Shown piece after piece: positions 39,626 through 49,554 of a stretch of DNA of 52,111 nucleotides. How positions within the stretch are numbered: position 1 is the first letter of the stretch; every line of letters begins with the position of its first letter. Origin of the DNA: an uncultured Aquimarina sp. (lineage in GTDB: Bacteria > Bacteroidota > Bacteroidia > Flavobacteriales > Flavobacteriaceae); NCBI GenBank assembly GCA_937951135.1, contig CALFCI010000152.1:1-52111 (forward strand). The letters run 5' to 3'. The translations under genes were made by a program, and so were the position numbers. Below the pieces are notes generated by a model. That model made no database searches. It was given only the letters and a program-made list of their open reading frames with translations, and was not told the DNA's origin.

Positions 39626-40861
39626 TTATTTGTTTTTCTCTTCAATCCAGCGTGACATAAACTCTGTACTGCGCATAGTGTGATAGTGTAGCATGGCTCC
39701 TATAAAATTTTGCGAACGATGTGTCGTTCTGTTTTTTTGGATATAGATCATTGTATCCATACAGGATTGCGTAAACATCGTTTTTTGGAAACGTGTATTT
39801 ATAATGTGTATCCCCTGTTGCTGTGCGTCTAACCATTGTTCTTTATTTTGGTATAACTGTACAGCGGCATTTGCAAACGCTACAGGGTCATTGTGGATGC
39901 TACCATTCCAGTTGCAATTGCCTTTCATACCTTCGGCGCCAATTGTAGTGGTAATGCTAGGGGTGCCACAACGCATTGCTTCAGCTAGTTTCCCTTTGAT
40001 TCCGGCTCCAAAACGTAATGGAGCAAGACATATTCGCGCATTTTTCATTACGGATTCAGCATTTTTCACCCAGCCTTTTACATAAATGCCTTTTTTAGGT
40101 AGCTGTAATTGTGACGCTTTAGGGGGAGGGTATGCTCCATAAATGTGCAATTCTGCGTTAGGAAGTTGGGATTTAATTACAGGCCAAATAGCATCTTTAA
40201 GATATACAAAACTATCCCAATTAGGATCGTGCCTGAAATTACCAATAGTTATAAAATGATTGCGATCCTGATACGCAGGGAGTTGATTGATATCGGTGTG
40301 GGTTATAGGTTCAAAGAGAAAAGGAAGGTATGAAAGAAGCGCTTTAGGAATGTTAAATAGTTCTTGTAGTAGTTGTACTTCAGCTTCAGAAATCATGAAG
40401 GTCAGGTCGCATCTATAGATACTAGCAATTTCACGTTTAGTGATGTCTTCTCTGGTCAATGAGGTGTACTCAAATGGTTTATTTTTTTTAATGCTTTGTT
40501 GTCTGCTCTTTCGCAAACAATGTAAATCTTCGGTGTTTAAAATGCGAATGGTATCTGGACAGTGTCGAGCGACACGCCATCCAAATTGCTCCTCGGTCAT
40601 GAAACGGTCAAAGATTACATATTGTGGTTGTATTGATTGTATGAATTCGTTAAAGGAAGAGTCGTTTAGGGTAATTTTTTTTTGTGTAATGAGAGTGTCG
40701 TCTAGAGTGATCGCATGATCGCCTTGAAGTGCGCTACTGGCAAATGTGATCTTCCAGTTTTGTGTTATAAATAATTGGAGTAATTGAAGCATTCTACTTC
40801 CCGCTGCGGATGAATTGGGCTCGGGCCAAACATGACCGATAATAAGTACATTTGGTTTCAT
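39626..40861 (-). CDS. Glycosyltransferase (GT4-like)
   Basis: NVLIIGHVWPEPNSSAAGSRMLQLL; C-terminal CLAPLRFGAGIKGKLAEAMRCGTPSITTTIGAEGM. Confidence 0.88.
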   Translation of the reverse strand: MKPNVLIIGHVWPEPNSSAAGSRMLQLLQLFITQNWKITFASSALQGDHAITLDDTLITQKKITLNDSSFNEFIQSIQPQYVIFDRFMTEEQFGWRVARHCPDTIRILNTEDLHCLRKSRQQSIKKNKPFEYTSLTREDITKREIASIYRCDLTFMISEAEVQLLQELFNIPKALLSYLPFLFEPITHTDINQLPAYQDRNHFITIGNFRHDPNWDSFVYLKDAIWPVIKSQLPNAELHIYGAYPPPKASQLQLPKKGIYVKGWVKNAESVMKNARICLAPLRFGAGIKGKLAEAMRCGTPSITTTIGAEGMKGNCNWNGSIHNDPVAFANAAVQLYQNKEQWLDAQQQGIHIINTRFQKTMFTQSCMDTMIYIQKNRTTHRSQNFIGAMLHYHTMRSTEFMSRWIEEKNK

Positions 40862-40945
40862 AAGTAAAAGGGGTGCTAAGGTATTTAGGAGCGTCGATTT
40901 TTTACAGGATGCTATAGGCGATTCAGGACATGAAATTAATGAAAA

Positions 40946-40974
40946 AAAGCCTCAGTACATAATACTAAGGCTTT
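40946..40974 (-). terminator. Intrinsic terminator for the DUF164-like gene
   Basis: aaagcctcagta / tactaaggcttt (1 mismatch) with T tract on the minus strand. Confidence 0.75.
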
Positions 40975-40997
40975 GATTTTTATTAGTTTAATCGCTA

Positions 40998-41774
40998 TTA
41001 GAATGAAGAAAAAAGTTTTTCCATTTTTTCTTTTTGTTCTTTTGCTAATTCTTGATCGACTAAGATTCTTCCACTATGTTCATCGGTAATGATCTTTTTG
41101 CGAGAAGCGATCTCCATTTGTACTTGTGGAGGAATCGTAAAGAAAGATCCACCTGAAGCACCACGTTCTATAGGTACAATGGCTAAACCATTTTTCACAT
41201 TTTTTCGGATTCTTATATAAGCAGCTACTAATCTATCTTCAATTTCGTTTTGGTAATCATCAGACTTGGTTAATAGCAATTCTTCTTCTTTCTTCGTTTC
41301 AGCAAGAATAGCATCTAATTCACCTTTTTTGTGTGAAAGGTGTTCGTTGCGTTCTTTTGATCTATTTTTAGTTTGTTCGATAGTATCTTTTTTCTGAACC
41401 GTTTGTGCTTTGTGTTCTTTGATGTTTTTTTCTGCTAATTCGATTTCCAATTCTTGAAATTCGATTTCTTTACTTAGCGAATTGTACTCTCTGTTGTTTC
41501 GAACATTTTTTTGTTGCTCTGTGTATTTCTTGATGAGCACTTTTGCTTCTTCGATTAGATTTTTTTTATTTTTGATGCTTTCATCAATAGCATCAAGCTC
41601 TAAATTTAATTTTTCTAATCGGGTATGTAATCCAGCTACTTCATCTTCAAGGTCTTCTACTTCTAATGGAAGTTCTCCGCGTACGTTACGGATTTCATCA
41701 ACTCTAGAGTCAATCAATTGCAGGTCGTATAATGCTCTTAATTTTTGCTCAACAGTAACTTCTTTCTTTGCCAT
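40998..41774 (-). CDS. C4-type zinc-ribbon (DUF164-like) family coiled-coil protein lacking the Cys ligands
   Basis: Long coiled coil plus ribbon-like tail GASGGSFFTIPPQVQMEIASRKKIITDEHSGRILVD. Confidence 0.85.
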   Translation of the reverse strand: MAKKEVTVEQKLRALYDLQLIDSRVDEIRNVRGELPLEVEDLEDEVAGLHTRLEKLNLELDAIDESIKNKKNLIEEAKVLIKKYTEQQKNVRNNREYNSLSKEIEFQELEIELAEKNIKEHKAQTVQKKDTIEQTKNRSKERNEHLSHKKGELDAILAETKKEEELLLTKSDDYQNEIEDRLVAAYIRIRKNVKNGLAIVPIERGASGGSFFTIPPQVQMEIASRKKIITDEHSGRILVDQELAKEQKEKMEKLFSSF

Positions 41775-41779
41775 AATTC

Positions 41780-42895
41780 TTATAAGTATTGAATAGGATT
41801 GGTGTTTATATCCGATAAAATGACCTTACCTGATGGTAAGGCAGGTGCAAAATTACTGATTTTTTTTCTAAGATAAGTAAGAATTAAGTTTTTTGTGTAT
41901 TGCTCACTTTCATAATGTCCAATGTCTGCTAGGATGAGTTGATTTTCGGCTTCGTAAAATTGGTGATATTTTAAATCCGCAGTAATGAATAGATCTGCTC
42001 CGGCTTCTTTAGCTGCTCCAATTGCAAAGCTTCCGCTACCTCCTAATACGGCGATTTTGGACACGGGTTTTCCTAGGCATTTAGAATGTCGTACACATCC
42101 TGATTTAAATGCAGTTTTTATGCGTTGTAATGCTGCCATCTCATCCATAGGTTCAGGCAATGTTCCGAGCATGCCCATGCCGATGTTTTGATTTTTGTTT
42201 TGTAGTGTAGTGATTTCATAGGCAACCTCTTCATAGGGATGACTACTAAAAAGGGCTTTTAGGATCGCCTTTTCTTGATGCTTGGGATACGTAAATTGCA
42301 ATTGATTTTCTTTTTCAATATGTGTGGTACCGATTTTTCCAAGTGTAGGTTGGGCATTGGATAATGGTTTGAAAGTTCCTAAGCCTTCTGTGCTAAAGCT
42401 GCAATTTTCGTAGTTACCGATGCTTCCTGCGCCTGCTTTAAAAACAGCATTTTTTACAGTATTCGTAGCTGCAATTGGTACAAAAGTGGTTAATTTTTTA
42501 ATGGTTCCTGCTTGTGGGATTAATATGGTTCTATCTTGTAGTTGTAATTGTTCACAGATCATATCATTAACACCTTGTAAAGTGTTGTCTAGAGCTGTAT
42601 GTATAGCAAAAATAGCAATGTCGTGTTTTATAGCTTTCATCACCACACGCTCTACATAGGTTTGTCCATTAAATTTTTTGATTCCTTTAAATACAATAGG
42701 GTGGAAGCTTACGATGAGATTGCATCCTTTTTCAATCGCTTCATCAACGACACTTTCTAGCGTATCGAGAGTTACGAGAATTCCTGAAACATCAGTATCG
42801 GTATTTCCAACAAGTAACCCTACATTGTCAAAATCTTCAGCGTATGTAAGTGGAGCTAATTGTTCGAGATGTTGTATTATGGTTTTAATCTTCAT
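41780..42895 (-). CDS. Nif3-like dinuclear metal centre protein
   Basis: PLTYAEDFDNVGLLVGNTDTDVSGILVTLD, IVSFHPIVFKGIKKFNG, IAIFAIHTALDNTLQGVND, TADLKYHQFYEAENQLILADIGHYESEQ. Confidence 0.93.
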   Translation of the reverse strand: MKIKTIIQHLEQLAPLTYAEDFDNVGLLVGNTDTDVSGILVTLDTLESVVDEAIEKGCNLIVSFHPIVFKGIKKFNGQTYVERVVMKAIKHDIAIFAIHTALDNTLQGVNDMICEQLQLQDRTILIPQAGTIKKLTTFVPIAATNTVKNAVFKAGAGSIGNYENCSFSTEGLGTFKPLSNAQPTLGKIGTTHIEKENQLQFTYPKHQEKAILKALFSSHPYEEVAYEITTLQNKNQNIGMGMLGTLPEPMDEMAALQRIKTAFKSGCVRHSKCLGKPVSKIAVLGGSGSFAIGAAKEAGADLFITADLKYHQFYEAENQLILADIGHYESEQYTKNLILTYLRKKISNFAPALPSGKVILSDINTNPIQYL

Positions 42896-42980
42896 AGGGA
42901 AATAGGAGGTTTGATTTAAGTAAAACGATTAAGATTGAAAAGTAAAAAAACTTTAGACAATAATCAACGTTTGGTTTTTA

Positions 42981-42988
42981 TACTTTTG
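42981..42988 (+). promoter_or_regulatory. Bacteroidota -7 element (TAnnTTTG) upstream of lpxK
   Basis: TACTTTTG 22 bp upstream of the ATG. Confidence 0.5.
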
Positions 42989-43010
42989 CATTCGTATAAG
43001 AAGTTTTTTA

Positions 43011-44039
43011 ATGAATACATGGATACGCATATTAAGAAAGTTGTTATGGCCAATTGTGCCTGTGTACTATTTGAGTACTTGGGTACGTAATTTTTTGTAC
43101 GATCGTGGGTTGAAATCTTCAATGTCTTATGACTTTCCGGTCATTGCGGTTGGTAACCTTAGTGTTGGCGGCACAGGTAAGTCTCCAATGGTAGAGTATT
43201 TAATTAGGGTGTTAAAGGATGCTTATGTACTGGCAACTTTAAGTAGAGGGTATAAAAGAGCGACTACTGGTTTTAAGGCGGTACAGCTTTTGGATACTGC
43301 AAAAGCAGTAGGAGATGAGCCATTACAATTTAAATTAAAATATCCGTCGATTCACGTTGCAGTGGATGCAAACCGTCAAGAAGGTATTGCAAAATTACAA
43401 ACACTAAACCCAAAGCCAGAATTGATTATATTGGATGATGCATACCAGCATCGTAAAGTAACGGCGGGATTATATATAGTATTGACTTCATATTATGATT
43501 TATATAGTGAGGATATAGTATTGCCTGTTGGTAATTTAAGAGAGCCTAAGCAAGGTGCTAGACGCGCCCATATTATAGTGGTGACTAAATGTCCTAAAGA
43601 TTTATCTGAGGATGAACAAAGTAGTATTGCAAAACGATTGGGGATAGCTGCTCATCAGTCTTTATTCTTTTCAAGAATTGCGTATGAGCCTATGATTACT
43701 AATGGTGGTATTCGTAATCCTATAGCAATGTTACAAGGTCAACCTTTTACTTTGGTAACTGGAATTGCGAATCCTAAACCATTAGTTACGTATTACGAGC
43801 AATTGGGATTGGAATTTACGCATCTTGCGTATCCAGATCATCATCATTTTACGGCTAAGGAATTGGAGCACTTAAAAAATAAAGGATTGATAGTGACTAC
43901 GGAAAAGGATTATGTGCGCTTGGCAGATGAGTTGTCCTCAGTATCGTTGTGGTATCAGCCGATTACTACTATGTTTTTAAATCATGGGCAACAATTTGAT
44001 GCCTTGATTACTAATTTTATCCAGTCCTACGAAAACTAA
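43011..44039 (+). CDS. lpxK: Tetraacyldisaccharide 4'-kinase
   Basis: VIAVGNLSVGGTGKSPMVEYLI, LSRGYKRATTGFKAV, VGDEPLQF, ILDDAYQHRKV. Confidence 0.95.
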   Translation: MNTWIRILRKLLWPIVPVYYLSTWVRNFLYDRGLKSSMSYDFPVIAVGNLSVGGTGKSPMVEYLIRVLKDAYVLATLSRGYKRATTGFKAVQLLDTAKAVGDEPLQFKLKYPSIHVAVDANRQEGIAKLQTLNPKPELIILDDAYQHRKVTAGLYIVLTSYYDLYSEDIVLPVGNLREPKQGARRAHIIVVTKCPKDLSEDEQSSIAKRLGIAAHQSLFFSRIAYEPMITNGGIRNPIAMLQGQPFTLVTGIANPKPLVTYYEQLGLEFTHLAYPDHHHFTAKELEHLKNKGLIVTTEKDYVRLADELSSVSLWYQPITTMFLNHGQQFDALITNFIQSYEN

Positions 44040-44105
44040 TTGCACAGGAATGATAGAAGGATTGGGTTAAAATACTTTTTCGTTTAGGTTCAATAATAGC
44101 ATTGA

Positions 44106-46331
44106 TTAACTATGCTGTTTCTTTATTGTGAATGCCTTGTGAAGTTTTAAGAAAAATTCTTCTGTTTTGTATGGTTTAGGAATGATATCATCAAAACCAT
44201 TGGTGTAAAATTCATCTAAATTATCATCTAGGGTTACGGCAGTTAATGCAATGATTGGAATTTCTTTATTAAATTCTCTAATTTGCTTTGTCGCTTCTAT
44301 ACCACTAATGCCTGGCATATGAATATCCATAAGGATAAGGTCAAAAGTTTTATTCATTGCTTTATTTACAGCAATATCACCATTATTGGCAACATCACAA
44401 ATCATTTTGCTTTTTTCTAAAATTTTGCGAGTAATTAGTTGATTGATTTTATTATCTTCTACTACGAGTACTTGTTTATCGATCATAACGTCATAATCAA
44501 TCTTTTTGGCTTCTTCAGTATAGTTGATCAGGTTATCTTCGTAGATGTCAAATTTAATTTCGAAGAAAAATCTAGACCCTTGGTTCAGTTGACTTTCTAA
44601 TTTGATTTCGCTATCCATTAAAGAAAGTAAACTTTTTACGATAGATAACCCTAAGCCAGTACCTCCAAATCGTCTATTAATTTGAACTGATCCTTGTGTA
44701 AAATTCTCAAAAATAGACTGTTGTTTCTTTTCAGAAATTCCAACGCCGTCATCTTGAATTTCGAAATGTAAATACACTTTGTTTTTGATTTGATTCTTCA
44801 TCTTTACACGAAGCCAAATGTTGCCATTTCGTGTAAACTTGATGGAGTTTCCAATAAGGTTAATGAGGACTTGAGATATTTTTAAAGGATCTCCTTTTAT
44901 TTTAGTTGGAACAGCCTCATCAAATTCATAGTGTATTGTGTTGTTTCTATCCTTTGCGGATTTACCTAAGGCAATTAATACATCTCCAATTCGCTTTTTG
45001 AGATTGAATGAGGTGTTTTCTAATTCTACTTTGTTAGCTTCTAGTTTGTTTAGATCTAGTATATTATTGATGAGTGAGAGTAGGTATTCTCCTGAAAATT
45101 TGAGAGAATTTAGATGTTCTTTTTGATTCGGAGTTGGGCTTTCTTCCAGTAATAAATGGGTTAGTCCGGTAACTGCATATAATGGAGTTCTTAATTCATG
45201 AGTGATTGTAGATAAAAATTGTACTTTGACTTCACTTGCACGTTCTGCACTTTCTTTAGCCAGCACCAATTCGGTGTTTTTGTCCTTTAATAATTTATTA
45301 GCACTTGCTCTTAAATTGTTGTTTTTGTATAATGAAAATGTAAGTAAAGATAGAATTGTAATGAGTGCAATACTTAATATGGTGGTTAAACGGCCAAATT
45401 TTAAAGATTTTTGTTGTTGTTTGTTTTCTTCGGTTAGTTCTTGCATTAACACATTATTCTCATCTAAGTCTAATTTTGCACCAGCTTCTTGTGCGATAAT
45501 TTCTTTATTGATATTAAATAAAGAATCTTTAAATTTCTGATGTGCTTTTAAATGGGATAGGGATACCGTATATTCTTCTCTTTGCTCATAAATTTGGCTA
45601 TATAATTGATAGCAATCTGATCGAATTTCATCATAGCCTTGCTCTTTACCAATTTGCATTGCAAGATCATTGGTTTCTTTGGCTTCATCAATACGCCCTA
45701 GTATAAGTTGTGCTTGAGCTTTATTGGTGTATAATTTAGCTTTATAATAAAATTGGTTTAGACTAGTAATGATAGGCAGGCTACTGTTAAAACGCTTAAT
45801 AGCAAGCTCTGGTTTTTCTTCGGCTAATGCGAGTAGTCCAAAATTAAGACCCACAGGTCCCTTAAGACTATCTATTGCATTTTTATCAATGAATAAAGAA
45901 GCTTGTTGTAGGTTTTCTTTAGCGAGTTCATGTTGTTGGAGTTCAGTGCAAATGGATCCATATACATTATAAGAATAAGCGAGTGCGATTTGATCGTCTT
46001 CTTCCTTTTGAATGGTAATGGCATTTAGAATTTGCTTTTCAGCCTTTTTTACATCTCCCAATTCTAGATAGAGTTCAGCTAATACACGGTTTGTTTTGGC
46101 ACGGTATTGTCTGTTTTGAGATTGAATAGCAAGCCCTTTAGCGAGTGTAATATAGGTTAACGCATTTTCTAGTCTTGCTCTGTATATGGAACGAGAGGCT
46201 CTGGTTAGATAGCTTTCAATGGCTTCTTCCAGTTCGGGGTGTTCTATAGCTTGTTTTGTGGTTTGCGCAGGAAGCATCAAACTATAACAAAATAGAAGAA
46301 TTGCAATACTGTTTTTTAGTAGGGTGGGCAT
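44106..46331 (-). CDS. Hybrid sensor histidine kinase/response regulator with periplasmic TPR region
   Basis: Signal peptide, TPR-like repeats, TM, HisKA STITHELRTPLYAVTGLTHL, HATPase FGGTGLGLSIVKSLL, receiver QVLVVEDNKINQLITRKIL/DLILMDIHMPGISG. Confidence 0.95.
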   Translation of the reverse strand: MPTLLKNSIAILLFCYSLMLPAQTTKQAIEHPELEEAIESYLTRASRSIYRARLENALTYITLAKGLAIQSQNRQYRAKTNRVLAELYLELGDVKKAEKQILNAITIQKEEDDQIALAYSYNVYGSICTELQQHELAKENLQQASLFIDKNAIDSLKGPVGLNFGLLALAEEKPELAIKRFNSSLPIITSLNQFYYKAKLYTNKAQAQLILGRIDEAKETNDLAMQIGKEQGYDEIRSDCYQLYSQIYEQREEYTVSLSHLKAHQKFKDSLFNINKEIIAQEAGAKLDLDENNVLMQELTEENKQQQKSLKFGRLTTILSIALITILSLLTFSLYKNNNLRASANKLLKDKNTELVLAKESAERASEVKVQFLSTITHELRTPLYAVTGLTHLLLEESPTPNQKEHLNSLKFSGEYLLSLINNILDLNKLEANKVELENTSFNLKKRIGDVLIALGKSAKDRNNTIHYEFDEAVPTKIKGDPLKISQVLINLIGNSIKFTRNGNIWLRVKMKNQIKNKVYLHFEIQDDGVGISEKKQQSIFENFTQGSVQINRRFGGTGLGLSIVKSLLSLMDSEIKLESQLNQGSRFFFEIKFDIYEDNLINYTEEAKKIDYDVMIDKQVLVVEDNKINQLITRKILEKSKMICDVANNGDIAVNKAMNKTFDLILMDIHMPGISGIEATKQIREFNKEIPIIALTAVTLDDNLDEFYTNGFDDIIPKPYKTEEFFLKLHKAFTIKKQHS

Positions 46332-46360
46332 TTTTCTTGAATATAGCGTAACGAATATAG

Positions 46361-47371
46361 TTATTTATTACATATTTTGTAAGCTAAATCAATAATTCTA
46401 TTACTATATCCTAGTTCATTATCATACCATCCAATTATTTTCACCATTTTTCCGATGGCAGAGGTCATGAGTGCATCAAATATACAGGAGTGTGGATTCC
46501 CTTTAACATCTATAGAAACAATAGGATCTTCGGTATAGGCTAAAATGCCTTGTAATGTAGTCTGAGAAGCCTTTCTGAAAGCGGTATTGATTTCGGTTAT
46601 CGATATTTCGTTTTTCACATTAAAAGTGATATCTGTAAGCGAGCCATTTGGAACGGGAACTCGAATACCACATCCGCCTATAACATTGCGGAGTTCGGGA
46701 AATATTTTGGTCAACGCTTTTGCGGCTCCAGTGGTTGTAGGTACTATAGATTGTCCAGCAGCTCTGGCTCTTCTGAGGTCTTTGTGTGGTTGGTCGTGTA
46801 AACTTTGATCTGTGGTATAACTGTGTATTGTAGTAATATAAGCTTGCTCAATACCACATAACTCATTGATGGTTTTGATCATTGGAGCAGCATTATTAGT
46901 GGTACAAGAGGCGTTAGAGATTATCTGTTCTGATCCCGTAATTAGGTGGTCATTAACACCAAGTACTATTGTGGTTATTTTGTCATCTAATGGTGGAGCA
47001 GAAAGTATTACTTTTTTGGCGCCAGCTAGGATATGTTTTTGTACTAAATCATACGTTTTAAACTTCCCAGTAGCCTCGATAACAATATCAATATCTAGAG
47101 GACTCCATTTGCATTGTATAGGGTCTTCATAATGAGAAACTTCAATAGTATGGGAGTTTACTATAATATGTTGGGCTGTATGTGTCACCTCATGCGGCAG
47201 TACTCCATGTATACTATCGTATTTTAAGAGATGACTTAGTGTTTTTGTATCGGCAAGGTCATTAACAGCAATGAGTTTAAACCTTGAGTCTGATATTAAA
47301 AGTTTAGCTACATTGCGGCCTATGCGACCAAAACCATTAATCGCAACTCGAATAGGTAGGGAACTATACAA
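46361..47371 (-). CDS. gap: Type I glyceraldehyde-3-phosphate dehydrogenase
   Basis: RVAINGFGRIGRNVAKLL, ISNASCTTNNAAP, IPNGSLTDITF-like VPNGSLTDITFNV, WYDNELGYSNRIIDL. Confidence 0.93.
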   Translation of the reverse strand: MYSSLPIRVAINGFGRIGRNVAKLLISDSRFKLIAVNDLADTKTLSHLLKYDSIHGVLPHEVTHTAQHIIVNSHTIEVSHYEDPIQCKWSPLDIDIVIEATGKFKTYDLVQKHILAGAKKVILSAPPLDDKITTIVLGVNDHLITGSEQIISNASCTTNNAAPMIKTINELCGIEQAYITTIHSYTTDQSLHDQPHKDLRRARAAGQSIVPTTTGAAKALTKIFPELRNVIGGCGIRVPVPNGSLTDITFNVKNEISITEINTAFRKASQTTLQGILAYTEDPIVSIDVKGNPHSCIFDALMTSAIGKMVKIIGWYDNELGYSNRIIDLAYKICNK

Positions 47372-47384
47372 TTTTATTTATTTT

Positions 47385-48257
47385 TTAAGTCAAATGTTTT
47401 TGTGCTTTGTAAGAGGAACGTACTAAAGCACTACTTTCTACATGTCTAAATCCCATAGATAATCCAATTTCCTCATATTTTTTAAACTGATCGGGAGTGA
47501 TGAATTGTTTTACAGGGAGGTGCTTTTTACTAGGTTGAAGGTATTGTCCTATAGTAACAATGTCTAAACCTACATTTCTGAGGTCTTCTAAAGTTTGAAT
47601 TACTTCATCTTCTTGCTCTCCTAATCCCAACATGATTCCACTTTTGGTACGTTGTATGCCTTGTTGTTTTAAATATCGCAATACTTCCAGACTTTGTTCG
47701 TATTTTGCTTGTATACGAACTTCTCTAGTTAACCGTTTTACGGTTTCCATATTATGAGAAACAACTTCAGGCTTTACAGCGATGATACGATCTATATTTT
47801 TTGTTTTGCCTTGAAAATCGGGAATTAATGTTTCTAGGGTTGTATTTGGATTCATTCTACGAATTGCCTGTATGGTCTCTGCCCAAATAATAGCGCCTCC
47901 ATCTAACAAATCATCTCTGTCTACTGATGTAATTACAGCATGTTTAATATTCATGATTTTGATGGATCGGGCAACTTTTTCAGGTTCTTCCCATACTACA
48001 GTTTCGGGCCTTCCTGTTTTTACACCACAAAAGCCACATGACCGTGTGCAAATATTTCCTAAGATCATAAAAGTAGCAGTTCCTTCGCTCCAACATTCAC
48101 CCATATTAGGACAGCTTCCAGAAGTACATATAGTATGTAAGTCATATTTATCAACTAGACCTCTCAGTTCTGTGTATTTTTTTCCAGTAGGAAGTTTAAC
48201 ACGTAACCACTTGGGTTTTTTTTGAGGGGGTGAAGAAATTGTGGTATTCTGCTCCAT
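47385..48257 (-). CDS. lipA: Lipoyl synthase
   Basis: CTSGSCPNMGECWSEGTATFMILGNICTRSCGFCGVKTG; likely start MEQNTTISS at 48257 (ORF opens at 48347). Confidence 0.96.
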   Translation of the reverse strand: MEQNTTISSPPQKKPKWLRVKLPTGKKYTELRGLVDKYDLHTICTSGSCPNMGECWSEGTATFMILGNICTRSCGFCGVKTGRPETVVWEEPEKVARSIKIMNIKHAVITSVDRDDLLDGGAIIWAETIQAIRRMNPNTTLETLIPDFQGKTKNIDRIIAVKPEVVSHNMETVKRLTREVRIQAKYEQSLEVLRYLKQQGIQRTKSGIMLGLGEQEDEVIQTLEDLRNVGLDIVTIGQYLQPSKKHLPVKQFITPDQFKKYEEIGLSMGFRHVESSALVRSSYKAQKHLT

Positions 48258-48976
48258 AAGGGTTCTTGTTTCATGCAAAAATACAAAGAAAGCATTGATC
48301 TTAGATAGTATTTTAAAACTTCTATAGATTGCATCCTTATAAATCACATAAAAAAGATAGTCTTAAAAATTAACCTTTTACGAATAGGTATAAAGAGTTG
48401 ATCTGGTGGTTACTTAAAAAATTATTATTATTTTTTGTTGTTTTTTACTAGTTTATTGCAGTTTTTACGGATATTTATAGAGTTTTTGGAAGTAATGAGT
48501 GTCCATGTATTACAAATTATTTTTTTTCTAAAAACCCTCTTTTTATTTGAAATTAAAGATTATGATAGTGTGAAAAAAGAGTTTTTTGATTTTTTTATAA
48601 AAAGGGAGGAATACGTTTTTTTTTAGGAATAGGTATTTTTACATAAACAGGGTTGTTCCTGATTTTTTTTGAAAAATAGCTCCAATAGATGTGGGCGCTA
48701 AATGTAAGGAAGGAGTTTTGTGATTGATGAGGTAATATGCTTTTTTTTATATTTAGATTATTGATTTTTAGTGGGGAATAAGTGTGAATTGGTTGTATGT
48801 TTTTACGGTAAAACCATAAAAAAAGTAAGTTTTTACTTCATTTGTAGAAAAGACTTTTTTAATTTTATAACCGATTAAGTTTGAAATTAATACGGTTTGT
48901 TGGGCCGAATTTCCAACACATAATTTAACTTAATTTATAACACCATAATTATTTAGACATATAAATAGTAGAAACA

Positions 48977-49213
48977 ATGATGTCAAAAGAAGAATTAGAA
49001 TTGATTAAAAAAACGAAAATAAATCGTAAACGATTGGAGAGATGGTTGATTAAGAATCAAAAATTTATCAACATCACTGCAATCGAAAAAGAAGTTTCCG
49101 CTCCTAAAGGATTGGTTCAAAAATTTATCAAGTATGATAAAAAAATCCATGATAAATGGGTAACCCCTATTCATGATGTTGTAAAAGGTTTTACTTCTTT
49201 TAGTCTTAAGTAG
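48977..49213 (+). CDS. Small basic protein, possible HTH-like fold
   Basis: 78 aa, Lys-rich; INITAIEKEVSAPKGLVQKFIKYDKKIHDKWVTPIHDVVKGF resembles small HTH proteins. Confidence 0.6.
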   Translation: MMSKEELELIKKTKINRKRLERWLIKNQKFINITAIEKEVSAPKGLVQKFIKYDKKIHDKWVTPIHDVVKGFTSFSLK

Positions 49214-49385
49214 TATTATTTATTACCTAAGGTAAAATTAGTTGCGTTTATTGCATAGGCATTAGAGGTACATTTTCTAATATGCTAAGAATTTTTGTAA
49301 GATCCCCCAAGGTCTTATCGTAAATGAGTTCTAAAATTAGCTGTATTAATTTGTGCTACTTTTTGTTTAGATGAAACATGAATAC

Positions 49386-49437
49386 ACATACGAGTATTAA
49401 AAGAACATCAATAATGTATCTTTTAATACTCGTATGT
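49386..49437. repeat. Perfect 19-bp inverted repeat (hairpin)
   Basis: acatacgagtattaaaaga (49386-49404) / tcttttaatactcgtatgt (49419-49437), 14 nt loop. Confidence 0.85.
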
Positions 49438-49492
49438 AATTCGGTTAATGTCATGAAGAAGTTTATTTTAGTTGCATAGTATGTTATACGAT

Positions 49493-49554
49493 TTACGATA
49501 TCCGATTTTGGATTTTGGATTTCGTATTTTAAAATCTGAAATCGGATATCGTAA
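49493..49554. repeat. Perfect 16-bp inverted repeat (hairpin)
   Basis: ttacgatatccgattt (49493-49508) / aaatcggatatcgtaa (49539-49554). Confidence 0.8.

Noticed and set aside
36618-40861. Possible polysaccharide utilisation or capsule locus (glycoside hydrolase plus two glycosyltransferases)
   Set aside because: No SusC/SusD pair, flippase, polymerase or nucleotide-sugar genes; the genes are not co-directional with the hydrolase and are separated by repeats.
44106-46331. Hybrid histidine kinase as part of an undescribed signalling system
   Set aside because: TPR-HisKA-HATPase-receiver architecture is common in Bacteroidota; neighbouring lpxK and gap give no operon partner.
46361-47371. SCTTNNAAP instead of the common SCTTNCLAP in the GAPDH active site
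   Set aside because: Catalytic Cys, substrate motifs and overall length are intact; likely lineage variation, not a loss of function.
48435-48626. 63 aa + strand ORF MLFFTSLLQFLRIFIEFLEVM...
   Set aside because: Lies in a very T-rich tract; Phe/Leu-rich composition is what random T-rich DNA encodes; no ribosome-binding or family signal.
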